Shown: positions 48,093-58,529 of the stretch, piece after piece | How the letters are laid out: every line of letters starts with the position of its first letter | Position numbering within the stretch: position 1 is the first letter of the stretch | Assembly: GCA_002221725.1 (NCBI GenBank) | Contig: NJFT01000100.1 | Coordinates: forward strand, 62,001-126,000 | Reading direction: 5' to 3' | Source of the DNA: Scedosporium boydii | Lineage: Eukaryota; Ascomycota; Sordariomycetes; Microascales; Microascaceae | Length of the DNA: 64,000 bases | Made by a program: the position numbers and the translations under genes | Notes under the pieces: model-generated | Told to the model about the DNA's origin: nothing | Seen by the model: the letters and a program-made list of their open reading frames with translations, nothing else | The model's database searches: none

Positions 48093-51000
48093 CTAGACCT
48101 TCTTATCATCGCTCATACTCTCGCTCTCATCGTAGACATCATAACCCATCTCCCTCGCCTCGCTCGCCTTCTCCTTCGCTACCCGAATGGCATGCCACGC
48201 GTCGAATTTCTCCTTATGCTCGGGCGCTTCAACCTCCTCCTTCATCAAGCCCTTCTTCCTTAGACGGCGGCGATGTTGCCTTCGGCCGTAGAAATCGAGC
48301 TCGTTGGGGTCAATGGTGCGGATGTCGATGTCGTAGAGGTAGTCATAGGCATCCGCGGCAAGATCATCGACCTCTTCGACTAAGTAGTCGAAGAGCTCCC
48401 TGCCACGCCCACCGGTTGTCCACTCGTCTATCTTCTGAGGGATAGCGACGCCCCATGTAGGATCATCGGGGGACCAGATACAGGTGGCTGCAGATGAGCA
48501 CGTGAAGGGGCGGCAGTACTTGGCGCACATGGCTGTCTCGGCGACATACCAGAGCGAGAATATGAGTGTCAGAAGGCCGAGGAGGGTGAAGCGGAAGGGG
48601 GATTTTTTATAGAGTCGCGGTATCGGTATCAAGACGTAGGCGACCGCAGCGTTGGGAGGAGGAAGTCCGGTCAAGGTAGTCGTAGGGTCAGGTCGGTCGA
48701 GCTCAGGTTCCTTCTCTACGACCTTTTCTACAACTTTTTCGACAACCTTTTCAATAACCTTCGCCTCCTCCTCCTTGACGGCTTTTGTTTCGGGATGGGC
48801 GACCACCTGATCTGAGAGCCTCTCGATTCCCTTCTTTGCCGCGTGGATGTCGCGGAGGCTAGCAGACACAGACTTGCTCATGCGAGTCAAAGCTTCCAGG
48901 TCACTCTCGCGACCTCCCGATGCTTCCTTCTTCTTGGTCCGGTCCTGTCGCTTCTTCTCCTGATCCTTCGCAACCTCTTCTAGGAGCTTATCCTTAAGGT
49001 CCTCGAGGATCTGGTCGAGTTCAGGAGAATCCGGCACGGTGTTATGCGCGAGAAGATCACCAAAATCGTCCAGGGTCGAGTCCTCAATGTTATGAGTCCG
49101 CTGCAGCTCGTAAAGATCGTCCTTGACGGTGGGCGGGTTCGCCGAGTTGACGAGAGGACGACGATGCTTCGAAAGCGACTTGGCTCTCCGACGAGGTCGC
49201 GACGCTCCTCGCCCCTTTGGCTTAGGCAATTCCGAGTCGGAACCCCCACGATCGCCCTTGCCGTCGCTTCGTCTTCGCCTAACCACCGCGGCCCTTTGCG
49301 TGGTGGTGCTCTCAATGGCAGTGGCCTGGGCCTTGTCGTCCGCTAGGGGTTCGGTCCTGACGGTTGCCGGGGTTTCGACGTATGCACCAGTGACGCGGGG
49401 CGTAGGCATGGCTAGGATATTCTGCTGCTTCTTCGGACGCGGCGTTTCCTCGGCCGGCGCGTCATGGTCTTCGTCTTCTCGCTCCCCTTCATCGGAGCTC
49501 TCTGGTGACGGTATGTGGAGCGACCCCCTCTCGGAATGGTTTTCTGCTGGCGCAAAAAGTTGCATTTCGCGCTCAATGCGCTCGGTAGGGTCATTGTCAG
49601 AATGCATGCTTCTTCGTTTGTCTCGAGTTGACTCTGATGAGGATACTCGGCGGACACCGACAAAGCCGACAGTGGGTTTGTGTTCAGGATCTTTGTTGTC
49701 TGTCGCTTTCTGCGGCTTTCTTTTGTCGCTGCCTTTGTTGTCAGGGCCAGGTTTGGATTTGGATGGTGAGTGTTTTGCAGGTGCCAGCTTGGCAGGCTTT
49801 TCAGATCGTGAGGCTGCATCATTCTTGCCTATCTCATCTTTAGATGATGGCTGCATCTCCCCTGCAGGGCTTGTACTAGCAGCACGAGCTAGCTTTTGCA
49901 AAAGATCTCGAGATGAATCTTGAGCACTCGTCTCAACTGGTCCACGCTCTTTCAACTTGTCTGGATTGATAGGGTGGTTGCCCAAAGCTCCATCAGAGGG
50001 GAAGCTGGTTGCTTTGCTTATGTTATCTTGCTTCGACTTGCGATAGATCGTAACTGGAGTGTGGGGAATTTTTTCTCCCTGGCCGAGACCAAAATTCCGA
50101 TTGCTCGACTCCGCGTCATAAAAATCCGTCGACTCCTGGCCAGGCTCTGCAGCTGCTGGCGGTGTTGCTGTTGCGGTTGCTGTCGTTGCCGGAGGAGGCG
50201 TTGATTGCAGCTTCGCTCTCGGTTGGGAGTTTCGCTCACGGATTTCATCCAGTCGACTCGAAGCGAGAGCCTTCTTCGACAAGACCTCCATTTCCCGAGC
50301 CCTAATCTCATCAATCTTGGTATTTTTGGGGCTTTCTTGCCTTTCCTGCCTTTCTTGCTTATCCGCAAGCGGAACGAGTCTGTCGATTTCCCGTTCTAAT
50401 GCTTGGATCTCGTCGATGCGTGTGGTGAAGGGTCGGGGTTGCGGTAGTGGTTGTGCTTGGGGTTGGGGCGGCGTATTCAGGAGCGGATGTTCTTTCTCGA
50501 TTTGTATCTCCCTCGCCCTAATCTCGTCCAATTTCGTATTCAGCGGTCTCCATGAACTTCGGCGTCGAGGCTCTATCTGTGCCGCTTCCTCGAGTCGGGG
50601 CGCGTCCGTGACTTCTTGGGAGTCAATCATAATCCTGGGACTGTCGGAAATCTGCAGGTCTCCAGCGGTGAACTCCGTGTCGAACTGCCAGGCGTAGCTC
50701 TTGTTCGGCGATACAATCTCTTCGTACTCTGGTGTCGGATACGACAACACTTGTCGCGCTTCGAGGCTACCGGGCTCAATGCTAGGAACCGGATCACCCC
50801 TTCCAGGTAAGGGTCTGTCGAGATAGGCACGAGGAGCTGGAGATACGGATCTGCTGCTGGATACTGATCTGCTCTTGAGACTACTGCTACTCGCCTTGCG
50901 CGCGAGCGCCTCTCCGGTCCTCGCAACATTAGGTCCTATCCGTGACTTGCTAAATAGGCCCGTCTTGCTACCCGTGGCGCCCTTGGCGGCGTCGTATGAC

Positions 51001-51689
51001 GCCCTTCGATCGGAAAGGCTAGATGAGGAGCTCCTCCGAGATAGGGAGCTCCCGGGTCGCCTGGGAATGTTGCTACGGGCCACGTCGCCCGGTCTCAATT
51101 CCCTGGCCCTGAAGTCTTGCGGGTCGCTATTGAGTAGCTTCCTCATCTTATCTTCGTCCGAGCTGTTTCGCGAGAGCCACGGTCGCGGTGCAGGACTAGG
51201 CGACACATCCGGACCATACGGCGGCGAAGCCAACCGGGCCCGTAAATCATCTTCCTCCTCGGCCAATCTATACGCATCCAACAACGTTATGGGTCTCCTA
51301 GAAGTCGACGGCAAAGGGGCCGTCGATGCGGGCCGGGGTATTCGAGTAATTTTCGGCGTCGAGGACATGTTATAATCAGATCTCTTAGAATCTACCGATC
51401 CAGCACTCGACGGCGGTCGAGCTATCCAGGTTTCTGCTCGTGCAGCGGTATGTCGTGCGGGACCGGCTTTGGGAGTCGGGGCAACGAGGGCGGCTGCTTT
51501 CTCCTTTCGCGATCCGCTTGGAGTCGAGGCTCGTGGGATGTTGCTGCTTGTTCTTCCTCCAGTGGGCCCGAAAAGTGGCTTCCTGGATTCGCGATTTACG
51601 GTGAACTGGGACGGTGGGTTTCGGGTGTTCTTGGGCAAACTCGATGGTGCGTCCATGGTCGCCCGACGACCTTCGTTTCTGTCGGCCAT
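48093..51689 (-). CDS. Large disordered single-span membrane protein, function unknown
   Basis: One uninterrupted exon of 1198 residues starting MADRNEGRR. The first 1000 residues are mostly Ser/Pro/Arg/Lys-rich and disordered, with an ITLLDAYRLAEEEDDLRARL block (about 135-155). Four copies of a [TS][KR][LI]DEIxxxE-like element start near residues 384, 422, 456 and 477. Short Glu/Lys-rich predicted coiled-coil stretches lie between about 890 and 1010, including a VIEKVVEKVVEKVV repeat. A hydrophobic span (LLGLLTLIFSLWYVAETAMC) is near 1028-1050. The last 148 residues are compact and Cys-containing (AKYCRPFTCSS...CIWSPDDPTWGVAIPQK), then acidic. I recall the C-terminal block as conserved in Pezizomycotina, but I cannot name the family. 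The topology suggests an endomembrane or nuclear-envelope protein with a long cytosolic tail. Confidence 0.8.
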   Translation of the reverse strand: MADRNEGRRATMDAPSSLPKNTRNPPSQFTVNRESRKPLFGPTGGRTSSNIPRASTPSGSRKEKAAALVAPTPKAGPARHTAARAETWIARPPSSAGSVDSKRSDYNMSSTPKITRIPRPASTAPLPSTSRRPITLLDAYRLAEEEDDLRARLASPPYGPDVSPSPAPRPWLSRNSSDEDKMRKLLNSDPQDFRARELRPGDVARSNIPRRPGSSLSRRSSSSSLSDRRASYDAAKGATGSKTGLFSKSRIGPNVARTGEALARKASSSSLKSRSVSSSRSVSPAPRAYLDRPLPGRGDPVPSIEPGSLEARQVLSYPTPEYEEIVSPNKSYAWQFDTEFTAGDLQISDSPRIMIDSQEVTDAPRLEEAAQIEPRRRSSWRPLNTKLDEIRAREIQIEKEHPLLNTPPQPQAQPLPQPRPFTTRIDEIQALEREIDRLVPLADKQERQERQESPKNTKIDEIRAREMEVLSKKALASSRLDEIRERNSQPRAKLQSTPPPATTATATATPPAAAEPGQESTDFYDAESSNRNFGLGQGEKIPHTPVTIYRKSKQDNISKATSFPSDGALGNHPINPDKLKERGPVETSAQDSSRDLLQKLARAASTSPAGEMQPSSKDEIGKNDAASRSEKPAKLAPAKHSPSKSKPGPDNKGSDKRKPQKATDNKDPEHKPTVGFVGVRRVSSSESTRDKRRSMHSDNDPTERIEREMQLFAPAENHSERGSLHIPSPESSDEGEREDEDHDAPAEETPRPKKQQNILAMPTPRVTGAYVETPATVRTEPLADDKAQATAIESTTTQRAAVVRRRRSDGKGDRGGSDSELPKPKGRGASRPRRRAKSLSKHRRPLVNSANPPTVKDDLYELQRTHNIEDSTLDDFGDLLAHNTVPDSPELDQILEDLKDKLLEEVAKDQEKKRQDRTKKKEASGGRESDLEALTRMSKSVSASLRDIHAAKKGIERLSDQVVAHPETKAVKEEEAKVIEKVVEKVVEKVVEKEPELDRPDPTTTLTGLPPPNAAVAYVLIPIPRLYKKSPFRFTLLGLLTLIFSLWYVAETAMCAKYCRPFTCSSAATCIWSPDDPTWGVAIPQKIDEWTTGGRGRELFDYLVEEVDDLAADAYDYLYDIDIRTIDPNELDFYGRRQHRRRLRKKGLMKEEVEAPEHKEKFDAWHAIRVAKEKASEAREMGYDVYDESESMSDDKKV

Positions 51690-52478
51690 CGTTCGAACTG
51701 TGAGAGGACACGCACAAGCTTAACCAAGAGGGGGTGTGTGTATCACCAGTCGGGCAGAAGCATGGCTCTCACAGGGTTCGGGAGTTCGCCTCGCGTCATG
51801 ACATGGCAGGGTTGGGATAATCAAGGTCGCAGAGTACGTATCCAAACGCACCAAACAAAACAAACAGTGATTATTTTTGCAGGGCTAAAAAAGAGAAGGG
51901 AAAAGAAAATAAGGCGAAAATTAGGGAGCTTGACACGGAGGTTGGGATTGATGCCAATGTTTGGGGGACCAAGGCGACCTCGCGTCTCTTGGCAGCCGTC
52001 GGCCAGATGCACCGACCGCCGGAAAACAGTGGATCTCCTTGGGCAGGACGCGGTAAAACCTCGGTAGCGGAACCCCTTATTGGGTCGGAGAGTGGATCCA
52101 CCCCCTGACACTCGGATCAATGCTTGTTTCCGGGTCTTCCAGGCACCAAAGTTCAGGGACTAGAGACGGAGATTAACTTGACACTTTGGGGCGGGAAGGG
52201 GGGGTTGCGGACTCCGGTAGATTGGGGGTCCCTGGACGCCTCGTTTCTCTGATTTCTGCTTCAGAGCGATAACTTGTGTAAATATCAATTGATTGCCAGA
52301 ATCTTGTGCTCTTTTCCCTCTATCCATCCCAATTCACGCGTTCAAGTACCGAATTGCGCTCCGTCTGCAAGACAAGCAAGATCTGACCAAGCTATTCCAA
52401 AAGCGGCAGACTCTAAAGCAGCGCGCTTCCAGGGTCTCTCACCGCAGTAAGAATGACAAATTCGCGGATCTTACGCGC
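51690..52478. other. Divergent spacer upstream of the acetyltransferase-like gene
   Basis: Promoters of the large minus-strand gene and of the acetyltransferase-like gene. The reading frame stays open upstream to 52293 without an ATG, and part of that could be leader. I see nothing else in it. Confidence 0.45.
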
Positions 52479-53972
52479 ATGCGGCAAGATGTAAGACGAG
52501 GTCTTCTATGTCAGATCGGTGCCATATCTAATGCCATAAATAGAGAGCAGTATTCGACATCTCGTCACTCACTTGGTATTTACCGATGCGTGTGCAACAC
52601 ATGTCGATACGAAGCCTCTGAGCCTCTGGACCAACAGGTTTGGAAAGCATGGATTTCCAAGGCTCTTGTTTCAGTCATCGATAGCCAGCCATTTCTTCGT
52701 GTCGGGATCGCAGACGAGGACACAAATACACCCAGTTTCGTGCATGTTACCTCAATAGATCTGGACAACCATGTGAGCTGGCGTACCGACACTTCCAAAG
52801 AGGACCAAGACATCACGCTTCTCAGCGCCGTTGAGGAAAGGCACAACTCCCTCTGGCCCGATATCTCGAATCGACCCCCGTGGAGTGTTACTATTCTGCG
52901 TGGTGAGGGAAACCCCCAGTATGTAGACGTCATCTTCTCCTGGCACCATGCAATCGGAGATGGCTTGAGCGGCCAGATGGTCCAGAAGGCACTCCTCCAG
53001 GCCTTGAGGGAGACCAAGATCCCCGCCGCCACAGAGCCAGTTGTATCATCCATCCTCCACTATCCCGAGCGTCCTGTCCTCCCGCCGCCTCAAGAGGAAG
53101 CTGTCAACCTCTCCATCGGCTGGTGGTATATGCTCAAGACTCTGTGGGCAGAGTTCCGCCCAGCCTTCCTGGCACCAACGCCAGTGACTCCCTGGGGCGG
53201 AGAACTGATCAACCTCGAGCGACCGTACAAGACGAACGTTCGGCTAGTGACCATCGACAACAAGACAAGAAATGGCCTGATCACGCTATGCCGTATGCAC
53301 GGCACAACGCTCACAGGTCTCATCCAGGCCCTTATCCTAGCCTCTTTCGCGCGCCAGTTACCAGACGAAAAGGCCTTCACGGCACAAACCCCCATGTCGC
53401 TCCGTCCATACGCGTCTGCCGAGGGCTTCGACCTTTCGAAAACAATGCTTGTGCTCGTAACCAGCTTGCATCACCGCTTCACCCCAGCAATCGTCAGCGA
53501 ACTTCAGTCTCTACTATCCTCATCCCCAAGCGAAGGGGATACTTCTCTGGAAGACAAGATCTGGGAGCTTGCCGCAAGCGTCAAGGACGAACTCAAACGC
53601 AAAGCTGATGAGCTACCGGCCAACGACGTTATGGGCCTGCTCCAATGGGTATCGAACTGGCACGAGCGATTGAAGAAGGCGGACGGCACGCCACGCGACA
53701 CGACATGGGAAGTCAGTAACGTGGGAGTCATTAGCGATGAAGGGGCCGCTGGCAAGGATGTCGTGGGGATCTCGCGGCAGGTTTTTAGCCAGTCTGCCAT
53801 CGCGACGGGTCCTGCAATGTGCGCGAGCGCTGCCGGGTGCCAGACCTCTGGTGCTGTCTCAATTAGCCTGAGTTGGCAAGAGGGGGTCTTGGGTCATAAC
53901 CTCGTTGAGGGTATCAAGGGAGACTTGGAGAAGTGGTCACAGAACTTGGGAACATCAGGAAAGCTATGGTAA
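52479..53972 (+). CDS. Alcohol O-acetyltransferase-like (BAHD/condensation fold) enzyme
   Basis: Read without an intron, the frame from ATG 52479 gives 497 residues. A 57 bp intron at 52491-52547 (GTAAGA donor, CTAAT branch, AG acceptor) is a multiple of three and contains no stop; removing it gives 478 residues beginning MRQDQYSTSRHSLGIYRCV, closer to family members that start R-x-x-EQYSTARH-LGxYR. The catalytic HHxxxDG motif is intact as WHHAIGDG (histidines encoded at 52944-52949). C-terminal conserved blocks (SNVGVIS, FSQSA) are present. Family members transfer acetyl groups from acetyl-CoA to alcohols (yeast Atf type), but fungal paralogues acylate many secondary metabolites or toxins, so the substrate is unknown. 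No biosynthetic cluster is visible next to it. Confidence 0.82.
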   Translation: MRQDVRRGLLCQIGAISNAINREQYSTSRHSLGIYRCVCNTCRYEASEPLDQQVWKAWISKALVSVIDSQPFLRVGIADEDTNTPSFVHVTSIDLDNHVSWRTDTSKEDQDITLLSAVEERHNSLWPDISNRPPWSVTILRGEGNPQYVDVIFSWHHAIGDGLSGQMVQKALLQALRETKIPAATEPVVSSILHYPERPVLPPPQEEAVNLSIGWWYMLKTLWAEFRPAFLAPTPVTPWGGELINLERPYKTNVRLVTIDNKTRNGLITLCRMHGTTLTGLIQALILASFARQLPDEKAFTAQTPMSLRPYASAEGFDLSKTMLVLVTSLHHRFTPAIVSELQSLLSSSPSEGDTSLEDKIWELAASVKDELKRKADELPANDVMGLLQWVSNWHERLKKADGTPRDTTWEVSNVGVISDEGAAGKDVVGISRQVFSQSAIATGPAMCASAAGCQTSGAVSISLSWQEGVLGHNLVEGIKGDLEKWSQNLGTSGKLW

Positions 53973-54669
53973 GATTGAAACATCAAACATAATGTCCAAT
54001 CATCAGAGAGTACGGCGTCTCACGGTGCATCATCAATTTGCTCTGGGACATCTACGATTCGAACACGGCACGATGAAGGCATTGAATGGCAGAGGATCGA
54101 TGCAACTCAAAGTTAAACATGAGGCAGAGGCAGAGAGGTGTATTGAAAATTTTACTAGAAGACTAACTACAGAAGAGAGAGATGTTTGAGACTCGTTGGT
54201 TTCCCACTGAGGCACTTGCCCAAAGGTACTCACACCCATCGCCACGTGAAGGCCAGTCTCGTAGATGGGCTCGGTCGGTTGTGGTCGCCGGTTTCTCCCG
54301 ATAGTGAGAAGGAACACAACTTGTGGCGTAAAGGGATAGTGCAGTTGTCACTGTTCGGTCTTAGGGGAGGTCAGGGCAGGTGGTTAGTATGAGGTAGAAG
54401 AATCCATTCAGCACATTAATACTTCTCCCCCGAAGAGGATAGGTATTAACTTAAGCACTGCGCCTATGGACCAAGCCTTTCCCTGCGAGAGACAAATTCA
54501 AGGTCCATTGGCTCCGAAGAGCCGCGACGAGGAAGAAGTGTGTCTTTGGGCCCCGAAAGGCTAGGTTATAGGCCTCGAGAAGCTAGGTTCGACAGGATGG
54601 TAAGATTCGGCGAGGTTCAACGGGGGAATACGACGGCGGGATCGGCGAGAGATTCGATGGAATCGGGGA

Positions 54670-54900
54670 GCTCGACGGTTCGACGGTTCGAGGGAATCGG
54701 CGGTTCGAGGGGTTCGAGGGTTCGAGGGGTTCGAGGGTTCGAGGGTTCGAGGGGTTCGAGGGAATCGAGGGGTTCGAGGGAATCGAGGGGTTCGAGGGAA
54801 TCGAGGGGTTCGAGGGAATCGAGGGAATCGGGGGAATCGAGGGGTTCGAGGGGTTCGACGGTTCGAGGGAATCGGCGGTTCGAAGGGTTCGTAGGAGTCG
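54670..54900. repeat. Minisatellite of GGTTCGAGG / GGAATCGAGG-type units
   Basis: Imperfect tandem array of 8-9 bp units, GAGGGGTTC, GAGGGTTC and GAGGGAATC. In the middle, an 18 bp compound unit (GGTTCGAGGGAATCGAGG) repeats about four times. Both edges decay into variants such as GACGGTTC and GGAGTTTGA. Confidence 0.9.
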
Positions 54901-55968
54901 AGGAGTTTGAGGAGCTCGAGGAGTTCGAAGGCTCGAAAGATGGAGGGCTCGAGAGATTCAGGAAATCGATCGATAATATTCCTGAACCCCTGGAACCCTC
55001 GATCCCTCGAACCCTCGAACTCATCGAACTCTGATGTCGATGGTCGATGTTGGCGAAAAAAAAAAATTCGGTGAGCTGGAAGTTGAAAGGTGGAAGATTT
55101 CGGTGAGGGTTCGCGCCTTTTTGTAGTTATCTGAGGGCGGTGAAGGGGTGTCACCGATCACCGAGAGCTGGCAGAATCCGGCCAATGATAATTCTGCAAA
55201 ATAAGAATTATCTGGCGCAAGAAGTGGTGATTTTTTATTTTATTTTCGTGATGGTTCTTTCCTCGAGTTGGGTGGAGGAAGTCGCGATGTGTGGTGGAGC
55301 AAGATTTCAAGTTCGCGGGTTGGGTACGTGGGTACTTAGCGCCAATGCTGATTCACGGAGTCGGCAGACATAATCCAAGGTCGGGTCCAAAAAGAAAACC
55401 AATCCCATGAGGTACTTTACAGCAGAACTTGGTGAAAAAAAGAACGAATATCTTGATATCTATCTCTTCTCTTTGCTCAAGTTCTCAACATCCAGATCGC
55501 AGCCGTGTAAGTGTCGTCGGGTGCTTCCGTCCAGCTACGACCAAAAATGGTTAGATTGGAATTTAAGTGCAGCTCCCGTCCGTCTCATTGGTTGCTCCAC
55601 GTTTTCGTGCGACCCCGGTCTCAATTTAATGTCCGGAATTAAGCGCCAAGAACGTGGGCGGAAATTTTCATCGACAAGGTTTTGAGAAGCAGTGTCTTTT
55701 ATTCCCTTTGGTTTTTCCTTGATGAGACTTGTCTCGTTACGTTTCTCCTAGTCATGGCCAATTTGTAGTTTCGTTTAAAATAATTCAATTGCTTGACTAA
55801 CTCGAAAAACCGGCAGAACTCAAACTCTGGTCCTCAGACTCATCAATGACGACCGCCAAATCACGACTCGTGATTGTCGGCATACTGAAGAACTGCGCCA
55901 TATGATTAAGCACGTGTGTTATTCTCGAAGCCGTTCCCGACACTAGAATCTGTGGCGCATGTCTTGCT

Positions 55969-55988
55969 CGAGTACGAAGTACAATTGT
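55969..55988 (+). repeat. 20-mer repeat, GAA-centre version
   Basis: Reads CGAGTACGAAGTACAATTGT, the partner of 7175-7194, which has TTC in place of the central GAA. It contains one of the nine exact TACGAAGTA motifs. Confidence 0.8.
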
Positions 55989-58079
55989 AGATTAGCTCCA
56001 TAGTAGGACCAAGGCAGGGTATGAGTGTTGTTGAGTAATCACTGCCTTCGCAGAACCCCCTCAGTCTCGCCCCCGATAAAAAGGCATTGTTTCAAGGTGC
56101 AGGCCTGGATTATGTATGGCTTGCATGTGCGTATCGGTTGGAACAAATGGCGTGTGTGTCCATGGGAGTGTGGAGAACCCCATACCTGAATGCTCCACAC
56201 ACACGCCCTAAACAGAAGGACGCAGAACATTGATCTCTCGGTTTGGAATCACGAAGAGAGAGAGCCACCGCTGACGTTCCTTTGAAATTTGAGAGACGAA
56301 AATCTCTAGCCCAGCCAAGTATTACATGCAATGCTTGACAGCAAAGGCCCAAAGGAGCCATCAAGGACACTGACGCTTGTAGTGGTGGCAGAAATTTGCG
56401 TTGTGAGCTGAGCCTCTCCTCCTTCTAAACGGATTACTGTGGTAACAATTTGCCTCCCCGGGGGGAGAAGCGAAACCTTTACTATCAACATTCTACTTAC
56501 GAAGTATAACCAAGGTCTGTAGCGAGATCGGTTGGGGGTCGCTTAACCGAGAGGACAGGTGTCTATAAGACAAGAGGAACATAGCCAAGAAATGGATCAA
56601 TGTCCTGTTCCACTGGAAAAGGGGGACGCGGGCAGAAAGATACAGTGTGTTTTGATGAAATGTCAAGGCTTTACACCAAATCGCTTCGCCTCCTTTCGAT
56701 GTCGAATTACTACATTAATGCATAGCTTGAGGTAAATCAGAAGCAACCTTGAAGGCCCCAAAACGCTGAAGTCTCAAGAAGACTAGACCACTATCTATTC
56801 CTTAAGCCGAAATAATATAACGATAAGAGTGAATATATATATGAAGTCGAAAGAGGAGAAGAAAAGGAAGAAATATGGGGGAGGGGGAATAAGGGAAGAA
56901 TCGAGCCATTGCCTATTTAAGTATGCATAATGATCCAACGTCTGGTACTCCTCATTGAGACCTCATAGCTGTGTACTCTCGAGCAACATGTGAAGATTGC
57001 TGCCGCTTTCAACATTCCTAAGCCTTCATTTGTTTGGGCCGAGGGGGCCAAGAAACAAATTATTCGCAGATTCAAAATTGGTATGACTCCGCCTCGATGC
57101 GATGCATCAACGCCGCGGAAACACCAGGATCACAAATGTCCTTTCAATGCCACCAACACGCTTCCTGAGGTACACTGGACACGATCCCACAAGTAGTCTA
57201 CCAAAGTATTACCTTGGCGCGGAGAAGCGGCTAAGATGGGTGTACGACGTGGATCGCATCAATCTATTATTCCTACGACCAGCATTCAGAGTCGGGATGT
57301 GTGGCAGCGCTCCCGTGGCGTCTCAGAACAGCCGCCAAGAGTATCAATTAAGCTCGACCAGGAGTCTTGGAGTTACTCAGGGCAGGGAGAAGATTGGGGG
57401 ATGTGGATCGGGGCAGGCAATCGATCAAGACTGAAAAGGTACCTCAGTATTATTTGCTGATAATTTTGCAAGACATTCAGCAGCAGCTACTTTGTAGATT
57501 AGATTCTCGCACTCACGAGCCACAACTGTCGAATTACCCCTGTCCTATCGTAAGTTTAGATTGCAAAGGTCATCTTCGCTGCATTCCAACTTCCAAACAG
57601 CATCTCAGAACACGGGCCTCATTTCCATTTCTGCGCAGACGGGTAATTCCCCCAACCCATAAGCCTAATAAGCTGCTAAGCCCTCAAATACGAGGCCCAG
57701 AACTCCACAGGGCCGCAGGTCCCTGAGATCTGCTGCAAACAGAAGAACCCAGTGAAGCCGTCTTTTCCGGTTCGTATTTATTGTCACGTATTAATTTGTG
57801 CTACCTTCATTTGGCATGGTCTGGTAGGCAATTTTTGTGGGATGATGTAGGATCGAATCTTGTTCATGATACGAAGTACTTTGCCAAGTGCCACCTCGGC
57901 ACGTTGGCGGTTACTAGGAAGGAGCCAGTCCGGATCCAGAAACCCCTGGTCCCCTAGTGGATTTCGTAGGTTTCCACTAGTCCCTGAGTCTGCCTTGTCC
58001 TGCTCGCGGAAAAAATTGGGCCAGGCAGGCGGTGACACGAGAGGAACACAGCTCGGCTTGGCCCAATTCGAGAGGGAAG

Positions 58080-58108
<29 letters not shown>
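58080..58108. repeat. A29 homopolymer
   Basis: Uninterrupted run of 29 A, followed by an A/G-rich tail. No element body was found upstream. Confidence 0.9.
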
Positions 58109-58110
<2 letters not shown>

Positions 58111-58529
58111 AAAGGAAAAGAAAAAGGCTGCGCCTCTAGATCGCAGCCACCCTCTCTGAAGGAGTCAGGTACTTTGTCGTGCAATTTTCCCATGCAGCGC
58201 GGCGGCGTTTTTGTTTGCCTCGATTGATTTCGTTCCACTTTTCCCTTCCTTGCCTCCTCCTATTCCCTCCCCCTAGTTCTAAGCCTTGCCTATCGTGATT
58301 TAGTTTTTTTCTTCTTTTTTATTCTTCTTCTTCCCATAAATATATATTAGTATGCATTTCTATTTATGACATCTTAATCGCGAATTTCCGTAATGCTCCT
58401 CAAGAAATAAGGGGGGAAAGGAACACAAAAATCCGGCGAATCGAACTGGGCGGAAAGAAGAAGAAGAAAGCGGAGAGAGAGAAGGGGTGTCTGCCAACAA
58501 GGGCATAGATCGATCGATCAACCGCCGCG

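Larger units (their letters stand above)
53973..58529. other. 4.6 kb gene-poor region
   Basis: Holds an 8-9 bp minisatellite (54670-54900), three exact TACGAAGTA copies (55973-55981, 56498-56506, 57870-57878), a 29-base A run and the promoter of the PGAP4-like gene. Open frames over the minisatellite are artefacts of the repeat, which is open in several frames on both strands. I recognise no protein here. Confidence 0.55.

Noticed and set aside
49123..49923. 266-residue frame antisense to the large disordered protein
   Set aside because: Ser/Leu/Arg-rich shadow of a Ser/Pro/Lys-rich exon, with no independent evidence.
54045..54060. GATTCGAAC on the plus strand, a possible minus-strand tRNA T-loop
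   Set aside because: The flanking bases do not form a T stem and no A box lies at the right distance.
54540..55154. Repeat-encoded proteins on both strands (GSRESRGS and PRFPRTP types)
   Set aside because: The minisatellite is open in several frames on both strands because its units lack stops; no flanking domain supports coding.
58080..58108. A29 run as the tail of a retroelement
   Set aside because: No reverse-transcriptase-like frame or target-site duplication was found next to it.
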